Source of the DNA: Mesostigma viride
Taxonomy: Eukaryota > Streptophyta > Mesostigmatophyceae > Mesostigmatales > Mesostigmataceae
NCBI GenBank assembly: GCA_009746045.1
Contig: RPFO01000090.1
Span: 258,887-320,886, forward strand
Length of the DNA: 62,000 nt
Direction of reading: 5' to 3'
Positions 1 through 8,785 of this stretch are shown here, one piece after another. The notes below the pieces were generated by a model. That model was not told the DNA's origin, searched no databases, and saw nothing but the letters and a program-made list of their open reading frames with translations. Both the position numbers and the translations under genes were made by a program. Numbering within the stretch: the stretch's first letter is position 1; each line of letters opens with the position of its first letter.

Positions 1-529
1 ATTATATGTACATAGCACCCATACTGGCTCAGGAGCACAAACAAATTACAATGAGTCCCTATCCCTTCACGGGAGGCTCGTTGTGTTACCCATGTACAAG
101 AGGTTGGCCAACTGTGGCAGCCCATAGGTGTTCAGCTAAGAACTTGAGAAGTATGTACAACCTTCAGGACCTTAGGCGAAACCCCACAGATCACCCACAA
201 CAGCTCATCAGAAAACATTGCTGACCCCCAGACGGGAGTCGGCGCCGGTCTGCTGCCCCTTATCGAACCAGACACAACATCTACGCGAAGCACATGCAAA
301 ACACAAGCTCCCATACTCGTTCCAACCGTGGAAAATCAGGGGACCTGTCGCCACCTCACCAGCATGGTGGATGGGTCAGCCAGTCCGTGAAACTCCGCCT
401 TAAGACGGCACCAGGGAATCGAACCCCGCCCACAAACCACAGATCTGGGGAAACCTCAGACTGAGATGAAAACCCCAGATAGACATCTCTCCATCAGAGA
501 CAATGTCAGACATTCCCACACCAGAGACA
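1..529 (-). repeat. Candidate 3' LTR of the copia-type element (runs off the window)
   Basis: On the minus strand, a purine-rich stretch (GAGGGGTGAGACA, about 543-530) lies about 75 bases after the pol stop and is followed by TGTCTCTGG. This is the expected layout of a polypurine tract and the TG start of a 3' LTR. I found no matching second LTR in the window, so the boundary is inferred from layout alone. A tRNA B-box-like string (GGTTCGATTCC, minus strand, 415-425) sits inside, but no A box or acceptor stem accompanies it. Confidence 0.35.
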
Positions 530-617
530 TGTCTCACCCCTCAAGGTGTGCTCAGGATTATGTACAATCAAGCTCCCAGCCTGATATCCAGAGACTTAAG
601 CACCCAGCTCTCAGCTT

Positions 618-3600
618 TTAGACAGATAGACCGACTTGACAGTCAGCATTCATGAGCTTCCTCAGTACATTGTACTGGGCTGGGGCCTTGTGTGGCAGCT
701 TTGTCAATGCATCAGCAGGGTTCTCCTCGCCAGGGATATGCTTCAAGTCAACCAAACTGGCCAACTCCTTCAGCAACAAATAATCCAGGTCCCGGCTCCT
801 GGCCAGCTGCTTGTGAACAAACTGGACCATACCCATGCTGTCTGTTAGCAACAACGTCTCCATCTGCAAGGTCCAAGGGGTAACTGAAGCCAGCTCCAGC
901 ATTAACTCCTTTATGTACAGGCTGGACTGGATCCCCTCGCATATGGCCCTGCATTCTGCCACATCTGAACTGATACAGACCCTCTTCTGCAGTCTGCTGT
1001 ACCAGCTGAACAAACTTGCCCTGCTCTGATAAAAAGCAAACAGAGCAGCAGATCTCCCCCTGACCTTGGTAACCTGGCGAGCATCCATGGAACTGTCAAC
1101 AAAGATCTCCAAGGTGATAGGCTGGGTAAAGTCAATCCCAGACAAAATCAGATCAGGGGTACTCTCCACCAACCGGGCTATGACTCGAGGCTTCTCATCC
1201 TCAAGCACCTCATCAGGCATTCTGCTATGGACCATCAAAGACGGACCACAGATGCTGGCAAACCAGGCCCACATGCCTCTCAACTCAGGTCCTGCAGCCT
1301 GGGTGATCTTCTCTGGCAAGGCCTTCACAATGGTCTGTTTATAATCTCCTCCAGCCTGAAGCCTGATACTCCACTCCCCGTCCCTCCTGAACAGGGTAGC
1401 CTGCATTCCACAGAACACTACAGGCTTGTTGGGCTCCTGCCACAGCTCCTTGCCCAGTGAAAACTTGCCACTGATGACAGGAATAAACTTCTTCAGCCAG
1501 GTCGTGGGGGCTAGCAAATGCAGATCATCTCCATGCAAACTAGCATACACTGGCAGACCCTCCCATTGGGCCAGCAGCAAACAGGGATCAACTGAAGACA
1601 CTCTCAAGCCACACTCACTGATCAGAGCTTCCTGCAGCGTGAGTCTCCAGATGATTGGGCTCGACCTGAGTCCTTCCAGGCCCTTCAGAATAACCAGGAA
1701 TTGTTGATGCAGCTCCAGCTTCCAGATGGCAGGCACCTCAACACAGTAAGGCTCATCCTGCTTCCACACCCTCCTGGCCACTTCTGGATCAGATTTTAAA
1801 AATGCCCTCTTGAAGTCCAGCAGCACTGATGACATAGCTGCTCCCCTGTTCAGCAACCCCACGTAGAGACATAGCAAAATTCTCCATGTGTCGTGTAGCA
1901 TCCCTGGCGTGTATAGCTCCTCTCCTGGCAGACTCCCCGTGCCGTGATACTCATTCAGGACAGGCCTGACATGGGGCACTGATACCTCATCCACAACCTT
2001 CCTCTTCAGCACAAATCTCAAAGCAAGCTTCCTTGATGCTGGGGGACGTCTGTCTGTTGGTGCAGCACACTCAAACTGCAACCACTCCTCCAATGCCTTG
2101 GAGAAGGCGAGCTTCCAAGCCTCAAACAAAGTAGGCGAGCTCATCTCTTGGACCAGCTGGTCATATGTCAAAGGAGAGTGTGCAGCAAGGCTCCTGTGAG
2201 TTATGCCAATACTGCTGGGGTGCAACACAGCTGGAATCACCAAACTGGCCGCTGGGGGCACCTCCCCTTCATCCCATTTTACACCCTTGACCGGCTTGGC
2301 CCTGCACCTGACTGGAAATGTTGTCCTGAAATTTTCTAGGGGAATCATCCCCCAGCCATCTCTTCTCAGAGCTGTAGCTCTGATAGAAATCCCAGGATTG
2401 CCCAGAAAATTCTGACCCAAAATCACAGGGCCATCATAGTCCTCTAGGACAAGGAAGGTCACATCCACACCCATGACAGGGGCAGTAACCTCTCCCAACA
2501 CCCTTAGATGCGTCCTACCACTGAAATCAGACACCCAGGGGCAACTTGGTTCTCCGACCAGCAGTTCTCCTGTATGCTGAGGTCCCATGACAGAAACCTG
2601 TGCATTGGTATCTATCTCCATGGCAGCTACCTCAGGTTCATCCAACTGGACAAGCTTGGACACCTTAGGCTCCTTCTTGGCTCTTTGCAAAGCCTGTACA
2701 ATATCTGATAGACGCACACCCCTAGGCCTGGTGTCGGGCCGTTCCGGAGGTGCAGCCTGTCCGCCTGCTTGCCCAACCACCGTATGTGAAGGTACCCCAG
2801 GGGCCGGGCCAGGGTCACCCTGAGGGCTCGATACAGCTGTAGCACCCTGATCAGGAAGCTCCACGTCACCCCCGCCTTGTACACCAGCGGGCACCTGGAA
2901 GAGGTCTCCTTGATTACCTCCCCGGGGACGGATCTTTGACCAGGACAGACGGTGCACTGCTTGGGAGCCATCAATGGCCACCCAGCACTTATGGCCAGCG
3001 GCTTCTACTCGGGTCACCACCCCATCATGCCAGCTGCCACGTTTCCCTGGAAAGCTTGGTTCCTTCCACACAACAACCTGTTGTCCAACGTTAGGTTCTA
3101 GGACACTCCAGCCCTTGTCTTTCTGCCTCAGCTTGAGGAACTTGGCCTCTAGCTTCTCCTTCCATGCCTGCTCAGCATCAGCTGGCAGCATCCTGGTATG
3201 CAGCATAAGAGGATTGATGGCAATGTCACCAAAGAACATGGGAGTCCTCAGGTTCAGCCTGTCCTCCACAGAACGTAGCCATGCAGATGTCACAATGGCA
3301 GATGACGTCCTTGGAATCCTCTCCACCAGCAGCACAGTCTTGATCTCTTGGATGGCTCTCTCCACCACCCCTTGCTGGCCGTGGCTCTCCCTGGGTGTAA
3401 TCAGCAACTCTGGAAACTCTGGCAGGTTCTCACAGCACTCAAACTGAATGTCACACTGCAACAACTCCAACCCAGGGTACCTGCTCCTTGTCAACTTCAG
3501 AGCAGCAATCAATGTAGGCTTCTCCATGTCAGGCAGGATCTCTAGGGTCTTGTACTTGGTATATCTGTCCACTGCCACCAGCAGCTTCAAACCCCTGATT

Positions 3601-4175
3601 CTCTGAATATCTACCTGCACATGGCCTGGCTGCAAAATAGGAGTCCTGGCATGAGACTGCTTGGGCTTTCTAGCAACTAGCCTGCACTTGCAAGCTTGAG
3701 CAACCTGTTGGCAGATGGAGTACAACTCACTTCCTCCCAGCCGTCTAGCAACTTGCAAAGACTGAGCTGCATGGCCAAACATGGTATGCAACCTTGAGGC
3801 AATGTCATACAAGAGAGAAAACCTTTTATTGTCATTATTAGCACTCAAGGTATGTACAGATCCCTTATGTACAGGAGGCACCAGGGTCGTGCCTGTCAGA
3901 CTGTCTCCAGCCCTATCCTCATCCTGACCATCCTGTGCCAGTCCTGCACGGTCAGAATGCTTCTGAGATCCACCTGGGTCCACATCACCAGGTCCTACCT
4001 CAGGCTCAGCACCGCCATGGCGGGCACGTTGGCGAGTAACCACTGCAGCTACAGCTGGCATACTCTCTGTGGTAACCAAGCTTGCCCCATCGTGTCCAAT
4101 AGGCTCTTTCACTAGAGCATGGGGCTGCCCCTCACTGCTGTCACTAGCAGCTTCATTACACACCCCTGGGGGCAC
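618..4175 (-). CDS. Ty1/copia-type pol polyprotein with the order IN-PR-RT-RH
   Basis: This is an uninterrupted 1185-aa polyprotein of an LTR retrotransposon. Approximate domains in order: an integrase zinc-binding region (H-x4-H then Cys pairs, residues ~130-165); an integrase core with D in VDIQ (~188), D in LQCDIQFE (~242) and E in GVVERAIQE (~277); a basic C-terminal integrase region (~380-415); a retropepsin-like domain with EIDTNAQVSV (~520) and VILGQNFLG (~588); a copia-type reverse transcriptase with DFKRAFLKS (motif A, ~790) and LHGDDLHLL (motif C, ~880); and RNase H with FVDSSMD, AECRAICEG, LLTDSMG and IPGEENPADALTK (~1025-1155). The catalytic carboxylates look intact. In ordinary copia elements the protease precedes integrase; here nothing protease-like is seen in the first 120 residues. 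The protease triplet is DTN instead of DTG. An in-frame TGA at 4209-4211 separates it from the gag zinc knuckle. Confidence 0.93.
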   Translation of the reverse strand: MPPGVCNEAASDSSEGQPHALVKEPIGHDGASLVTTESMPAVAAVVTRQRARHGGAEPEVGPGDVDPGGSQKHSDRAGLAQDGQDEDRAGDSLTGTTLVPPVHKGSVHTLSANNDNKRFSLLYDIASRLHTMFGHAAQSLQVARRLGGSELYSICQQVAQACKCRLVARKPKQSHARTPILQPGHVQVDIQRIRGLKLLVAVDRYTKYKTLEILPDMEKPTLIAALKLTRSRYPGLELLQCDIQFECCENLPEFPELLITPRESHGQQGVVERAIQEIKTVLLVERIPRTSSAIVTSAWLRSVEDRLNLRTPMFFGDIAINPLMLHTRMLPADAEQAWKEKLEAKFLKLRQKDKGWSVLEPNVGQQVVVWKEPSFPGKRGSWHDGVVTRVEAAGHKCWVAIDGSQAVHRLSWSKIRPRGGNQGDLFQVPAGVQGGGDVELPDQGATAVSSPQGDPGPAPGVPSHTVVGQAGGQAAPPERPDTRPRGVRLSDIVQALQRAKKEPKVSKLVQLDEPEVAAMEIDTNAQVSVMGPQHTGELLVGEPSCPWVSDFSGRTHLRVLGEVTAPVMGVDVTFLVLEDYDGPVILGQNFLGNPGISIRATALRRDGWGMIPLENFRTTFPVRCRAKPVKGVKWDEGEVPPAASLVIPAVLHPSSIGITHRSLAAHSPLTYDQLVQEMSSPTLFEAWKLAFSKALEEWLQFECAAPTDRRPPASRKLALRFVLKRKVVDEVSVPHVRPVLNEYHGTGSLPGEELYTPGMLHDTWRILLCLYVGLLNRGAAMSSVLLDFKRAFLKSDPEVARRVWKQDEPYCVEVPAIWKLELHQQFLVILKGLEGLRSSPIIWRLTLQEALISECGLRVSSVDPCLLLAQWEGLPVYASLHGDDLHLLAPTTWLKKFIPVISGKFSLGKELWQEPNKPVVFCGMQATLFRRDGEWSIRLQAGGDYKQTIVKALPEKITQAAGPELRGMWAWFASICGPSLMVHSRMPDEVLEDEKPRVIARLVESTPDLILSGIDFTQPITLEIFVDSSMDARQVTKVRGRSAALFAFYQSRASLFSWYSRLQKRVCISSDVAECRAICEGIQSSLYIKELMLELASVTPWTLQMETLLLTDSMGMVQFVHKQLARSRDLDYLLLKELASLVDLKHIPGEENPADALTKLPHKAPAQYNVLRKLMNADCQVGLSV

Positions 4176-4208
4176 CCTCCAGGGTTCAGGGATGTGTGCA
4201 GGCTCAAG

Positions 4209-4560
4209 TCAATGATCAGCAGCCTTGCCCTTGCCCTTGTCCTGGGATGGACCAGCCTTGTCCTTGCTGCCACCCTGAGCTGGCTTGCTCTGACCTTCCT
4301 GCCTCAGGTACGAGGGACACTCATTCCTGAAGTGACCCTTCCCCTGGCAGAAATAACATTCCACCTGACTGATGTCCCGTGAGGTCCCACTGCTGGGCCC
4401 AGCCTTGGGAGGACCACCCACCCTCTTGAAGTCAAACTGGGACTGTGGATGTCCCGACTTCGGCGGGGTCCCCCGTCCAGCCCTTCTGTCACGCCCCCTC
4501 CTGGACCTTCCTCGACCCCTTGAAGAGGTCTCAGGCCCTCTCGAGGCGCTGGGCCCCCGT
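4209..4560 (-). CDS. Gag C-terminal part with CCHC zinc knuckle
   Basis: In the same frame as pol, this stretch reads a basic Arg/Gly-rich linker followed by CYFCQGKGHFRNEC, a perfect CX2CX4HX4C nucleocapsid knuckle that binds retroelement RNA, and then a Lys/Gly-rich tail ending in TGA at 4209-4211. The nearest Met is at 4421, but the reading frame is open back to about 4560, where it should join the upstream gag frame. The join needs one or two frameshifts between about 4560 and 4650, so this copy of gag is either broken or uses recoding. Past the TGA, the same frame continues into pol. Confidence 0.8.
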
Positions 4561-4572
4561 GGCCCGATCCCC

Positions 4573-5469
4573 TCATGGACTTAACCGTGGGTTCAGTGGC
4601 CTCCTCATCACCCTGACGAGGGCGCTTCCACCCACGTACTTGCCGCTGAAACACTCATACAACTGGTCCGTCATGGCTGCCCAGCCATGGACCTGTCGCA
4701 TGTGGATGGTCACATTATCCATGGTGACCGGATCCAGCTGCAGCGACTTGAGAAAGTCGCCCATGGCCATCCGATCTGCGACGAAGAAGCCCTTGGCCAT
4801 GGCGTCCTCCCTCAGCTTGACGAAGTCTTCAAAGGCGTGGACCACTAGTTGCCCCTTGATGGGCTTGTAGTCCAGGTATTCTTGCTTCAGGTGGGACCCA
4901 TCTATGGTCCTCTTGTCACTCAGGAACGACCTGAGTCGCGTCATAAACGCCGTCCAGGTGTCCCCCGCCGCGTGTCGCTCCCGAACAAACTTGAACAGCC
5001 GCCTCGCCGACTGCCGTATGTAGGCACTAGACGCCAGGATGCGAAGCTTGTCACCGTTGTATATCTCCGTGTACAAGTTCATGTCCTCTAACATCCTCTC
5101 AGCATCCCGGGGCTGCCAATTGTCCTTGATGGACTGAAACTGGCCTAGCACCGCGTACCCCTCAGCAACGGTTGGTCGCTTAGGCGCCGCTTGATCTGCG
5201 GCTGGCGCGTGCTGCCCGCCCTGCGATCCTTGGCTCTGATTATCTGGCACCTCAGCCTGGTCTCCCAGCGCCTGGCCGTCCCCGCGTCCATCGCGTCCAC
5301 CGCGTCCATCGCGTCCATCTCGTCCATCCAGCCCAGCGCCGCGCCGCCGAAGCCCATAAAGCCCGCTTGTTGGTTGATAGCTCCATCCTCCATGATGGCC
5401 TCTGTTCAGATCTGCTACAGCCAGCCAAGTGGCCAAGCAGCAATTAAAGCAATATAAGCTACTGAACAA
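4573..5469 (-). CDS. Gag-like capsid region of the copia-type element
   Basis: A 298-aa frame lies directly upstream of the zinc-knuckle frame. Residues ~120-280 have the mixed helical, tryptophan-containing character of copia gag (for example ARRLFKFVRERHAAGDTWTA). The N-terminal part holds a short Gly-Arg-Asp repeat encoded by a 9-bp-type tandem repeat (about 5280-5330). The true start is uncertain. A second frame starting at 5393 (MEDGAINQQ...) resembles a retroelement gag start and may join in through a slip in that repeat. No capsid domain was confirmed by comparison; the call rests on position and the downstream knuckle. Confidence 0.65.
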   Translation of the reverse strand: MFSSLYCFNCCLATWLAVADLNRGHHGGWSYQPTSGLYGLRRRGAGLDGRDGRDGRGGRDGRGDGQALGDQAEVPDNQSQGSQGGQHAPAADQAAPKRPTVAEGYAVLGQFQSIKDNWQPRDAERMLEDMNLYTEIYNGDKLRILASSAYIRQSARRLFKFVRERHAAGDTWTAFMTRLRSFLSDKRTIDGSHLKQEYLDYKPIKGQLVVHAFEDFVKLREDAMAKGFFVADRMAMGDFLKSLQLDPVTMDNVTIHMRQVHGWAAMTDQLYECFSGKYVGGSALVRVMRRPLNPRLSP

Positions 5470-5495
5470 GAAAGGAAAGTGCCAAGTGTTACCAC

Positions 5496-6416
5496 TCAGG
5501 CAAGACCACCACGGCTGGCCCCAGGCGCGTCCTGGTTCTCCTTGTCGCTGTCGTCGTCGCTGTCGCTCACCACAATCAGCTCTGGTACCCTGCTACCTGC
5601 TGCGCCGTCGTCGACCCGCTGTCGGCCCGCGATGACTGAATCGTCACCGTTGGTAAAGTAGACAGGTGACAACCCGTCGTTGGCACCTCTCGGATTGTAC
5701 GTTGGCACCTCGTGGTCGCCAAGTGTCTCGTCGCCTAGCCCAGCGACACCCCCTGCGCCTACCTCCAGGTCACTCTCGTACCTAAGAGGTGCAAACTCCT
5801 CCCAACGCGTCACACGAACGCGAAGGGGCGGGGTTAGCTCCTGAAAAGGAACTCTTACTCGCTCTGGAAACCTGCCGACTCTGGTCGCGCGTTGTCCTCC
5901 GGCGATGGCTTCCGCTGTCGCCCCGACCTCTGCAAGCCGCCTGTGATGCTCCGCTCCGCGCCGTTCACGCCTAACTGGTCCCGCTGCAACACCCTCGTCG
6001 CCGATGCCGCCTGCGAAAGCACGTGGTACTCCCGCGCCCGCTACTGTCGGCACAAACTCGTGTCGCCCTGCGCCAGCTGCTTCCGCAACCTCGCCTCGCC
6101 TTGCTGCCAACTCCGTCCGCACTCGCTCTGCTACTGCAGTAATCACCGTCTGGATGCCGACCAACCCGTGAAGCTCCTGCTCAAGGTCGTCGATGCTCCG
6201 GTGCACCGGAATGACGATGGTTTGTACGTGTCGCAGAATTCGCTCCCAATCTTCGACCTGGTCGTCGACGAATTGCACGAAGCTGCGATTTACAGGCGGA
6301 CGATCTGCAAGCAATAAAGATAGATCCCGAACGACACGGCGTAATTCAGGAGAAATCGAACCCCCAGCAGACTGCCGAAACCGGAAATCCTGCTGCCGCT
6401 GTTCCTCCTGCACCAT
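5496..6416 (-). CDS. Unrecognised 306-aa ORF upstream of gag
   Basis: An open frame on the same strand, 27 bases upstream of the gag frame. The N-terminal half is Arg/Glu-rich and probably helical (residues 20-110). The middle is Ala/Gly/Arg-rich. The C-terminus is strongly acidic (VSDSDDDSDKENQD). I recognise no domain. It may be an extra ORF of the retroelement 5' region, or a fragment of a host gene into which the element inserted. The rest of the 5' end of the element, including a 5' LTR, was not found. Confidence 0.4.
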   Translation of the reverse strand: MVQEEQRQQDFRFRQSAGGSISPELRRVVRDLSLLLADRPPVNRSFVQFVDDQVEDWERILRHVQTIVIPVHRSIDDLEQELHGLVGIQTVITAVAERVRTELAARRGEVAEAAGAGRHEFVPTVAGAGVPRAFAGGIGDEGVAAGPVRRERRGAEHHRRLAEVGATAEAIAGGQRATRVGRFPERVRVPFQELTPPLRVRVTRWEEFAPLRYESDLEVGAGGVAGLGDETLGDHEVPTYNPRGANDGLSPVYFTNGDDSVIAGRQRVDDGAAGSRVPELIVVSDSDDDSDKENQDAPGASRGGLA

Positions 6417-8655
6417 TCACCACCGGACGAGCTCCTCTCGTCGTAAAACGCTGCACACCGCAACCGGCAACGACCCTCCTGGCCGTTCCGCTGAGACTGG
6501 TTGTAATTTGAGTTAACGTTTTTCGCACACGCAATGTGAAGGATATGGTTGCAATGCAGCAATGTGTGATATGGTTGGAAACGGAGCTTTGTTTAAATCG
6601 GATAATGTTTACAGCGCTCACACACTTGAGGCTTGTACACGAGCTTGCCAAGTCAAGGCACAACACGTGAGGCGGGCTCGCAAGAGATGCCCATTTGGCA
6701 CTGGCCTATTGTTTATATACTTGTGCACTGTGCTTGCTAGTCCTGAGCAGCCTAGCAGGCCTGCTCAGTAATAACACCCCCGGTACAGTATTCACTACCT
6801 GTACAGCGCCCGACTCCTATACAGTAGGTCTGCCATACAGGCACAGTGACCACAGAGCACAGTCCACAGTGACTATTGCATCTGCACCTAGAAGTCCAGG
6901 ACTAAGCCTGCGGCACCCACAGACCACAGGTTAAGGTTCCTATTTCCTGCGTACGACGTATTAATCCAATACCGTCGTAGGTACAGCACCTAATTCCTGT
7001 CAGCCCAGGAATTACTGTCGACCCCATATGTCGTCGGCAAATATTCACGTCCGACTTAGAAGAACAGCCGGCTCGCGCTCGTGCGCGACCGGGAAGTCGG
7101 AACGCCATAACTTTCTTGATACTCGTCGGAATGAACTCGTTCCGGTGCCGCTGGAATCGCAGAGATATGCCGAATCAGGATCACGCCAATGCGCTTGGCG
7201 TTAACTGCATGGGCAGCCTACCCTTGCTGTTTAAGGACTGTGGCACGTCCTTAATTCACGCGTCGCCAAACATTTGTTTCAGTTGTGGGGGAAACTCTTC
7301 CTTTTCTTGTTGAGCATCATGACAGTGGAGGCGTTCTAGGTTGAGCTTTGGTTCCTCCCACGTGTATGGTGGTTTGGTTTTGGTGGGGAGGAGAACAACG
7401 GCATTTGTGTTGTTTCCACTATCATCATGGTACTATGGGTAGGGCGAGCTCCCTAGGAGTTGTCCAGATTGGTGGCAGCTACGTCTGGTTACCCTGAGCA
7501 ATTTTTTGCGGGGGAGTGGACATCCTGGATGTCTGCAATGTAATTTCCAGACGGCATCACACATGCCAGGGCAGAACAACAGCATTTACGGGGTTTCCAC
7601 TATCATACTTGGACAGCTGTGTCTAGTTACCCTGAGAAAATTTCTGCGGGGGAGTGGATATCCCAGGTCTGCCAAAGGGTGCCAGATGCTATCATGAGGC
7701 ATATGGCATGGTAGATGCCACCACATCAGGGGACATCGGGATACCTGCAGTGGGTTGTCCCTAGAGGGTATCACACGTGCACCCATGAGTTGCCAGGTGT
7801 CTCTTGCATGGGTTGCCCACTTGCTAGACGGTGTCCTTTGACACATGTTCCCAGAGGGGGTGGACCACTTGCTTGACAACGTCCCTTTACAAGTGGGGTG
7901 TGGGTCACTTGCCAGTTGGGGCCCTTACCTGCGCCAGACCATTGTGACCACGCATTTACTTCTCCCAGGACAGGATGGTTACCACTGCTTGTTGGCAGAT
8001 GGTCCCTGTTGGGCCTAGGAGGTGCACTAGGACAGCAAGTATGGACACCAGGGCTGCTGTCATAGTTCTTATCTGTGAATATATCTGATATAGTTCTCAG
8101 ATCAGAATTTTTGACACTGGTCAAGGCGTTTTTAGGCCCATTTTTTCGATTTTTGGGCAATTCTGCTGGCCTTGTGTTCCTCCGGCTTAGGAGTTCTGGC
8201 TACCTGGCACTTGGTAGTAGCCCTGTTCGAGTCTGCTATCTTAATAGGTTGGCAGTCTGTGGCTTGCCTACTAGGCAGTTTTCTGAGTGCCATAGTGAAG
8301 AGTGCTGGCTCCTTCCTGCAGCCTGATTGACGTTTAGTCCGGGCAGTTGACAGCATGTGGTCCTTCTTCCAAGCAGCTTCTGGAGCCAGGCTCATTGGTG
8401 TCCGTCCCAGGCCTCCATAAAGCAGCTTAGTCACTTCCCCATAGCGTGATCGGCGCAAGCAGCTAGTCTTGGTTGTACAGTCAGGCAACAGCTGTGTTGG
8501 ATACCCACATGTGGGGGTGGTCCAACGCTGATTGGGCGTGGTGGCAGTAGCCTCTTGGGGGCTTGAGGCCAGTGGGGGATTGGAAACATGTCTATGGCGG
8601 GCATGGTGCATGGAGGCTACGTTGGAGAGTACCCTGGTAGTGGACTAGTGCTGTT
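6417..8655. other. No recognisable gene; degenerate tandem duplication inside
   Basis: No domain was recognised on either strand. A degenerate duplication is visible. The block at about 7391-7530 (AACAACGGCATTTG ... TTTCCACTATCAT ... GGTTACCCTGAG ... TGCGGGGGAGTGGA) recurs at about 7573-7667 with substitutions and a deletion. The purine-rich GCGGGGGAGTGGA strings resemble polypurine tracts, so this may be an old LTR-element relic, but that is speculative. Confidence 0.4.
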
Positions 8656-8785
8656 GGTGGCAACTGCAAGCACTCATGGTGACGAGCGCCAGCACTCCTG
8701 GTGGCGACTACCAGCACTCATGGTGGGGCCTGAGAGCACTCGTGGTGGCGACTGCAAGCACTGCATGGTGGCCGCTGGCGACTCT
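8656..8785. repeat. 22-bp tandem repeat, about six copies
   Basis: Units of 22 bp, consensus near GGTGGCGACTGCAAGCACTC plus AT, start at 8656, 8678, 8700, 8722, 8744 (one base longer) and 8767 (degenerate). Copies differ from each other at several positions. Confidence 0.8.

Noticed and set aside
403-430. tRNA-like T arm (GGTTCGATTCC on the minus strand)
   Set aside because: No matching acceptor stem, D arm or anticodon arm upstream. It is more likely a chance B box within the LTR.
8132-8611. 159-aa open frame on the minus strand
   Set aside because: Low-complexity Thr/Arg-rich product with no motif, in a region of degenerate repeats. Probably chance.
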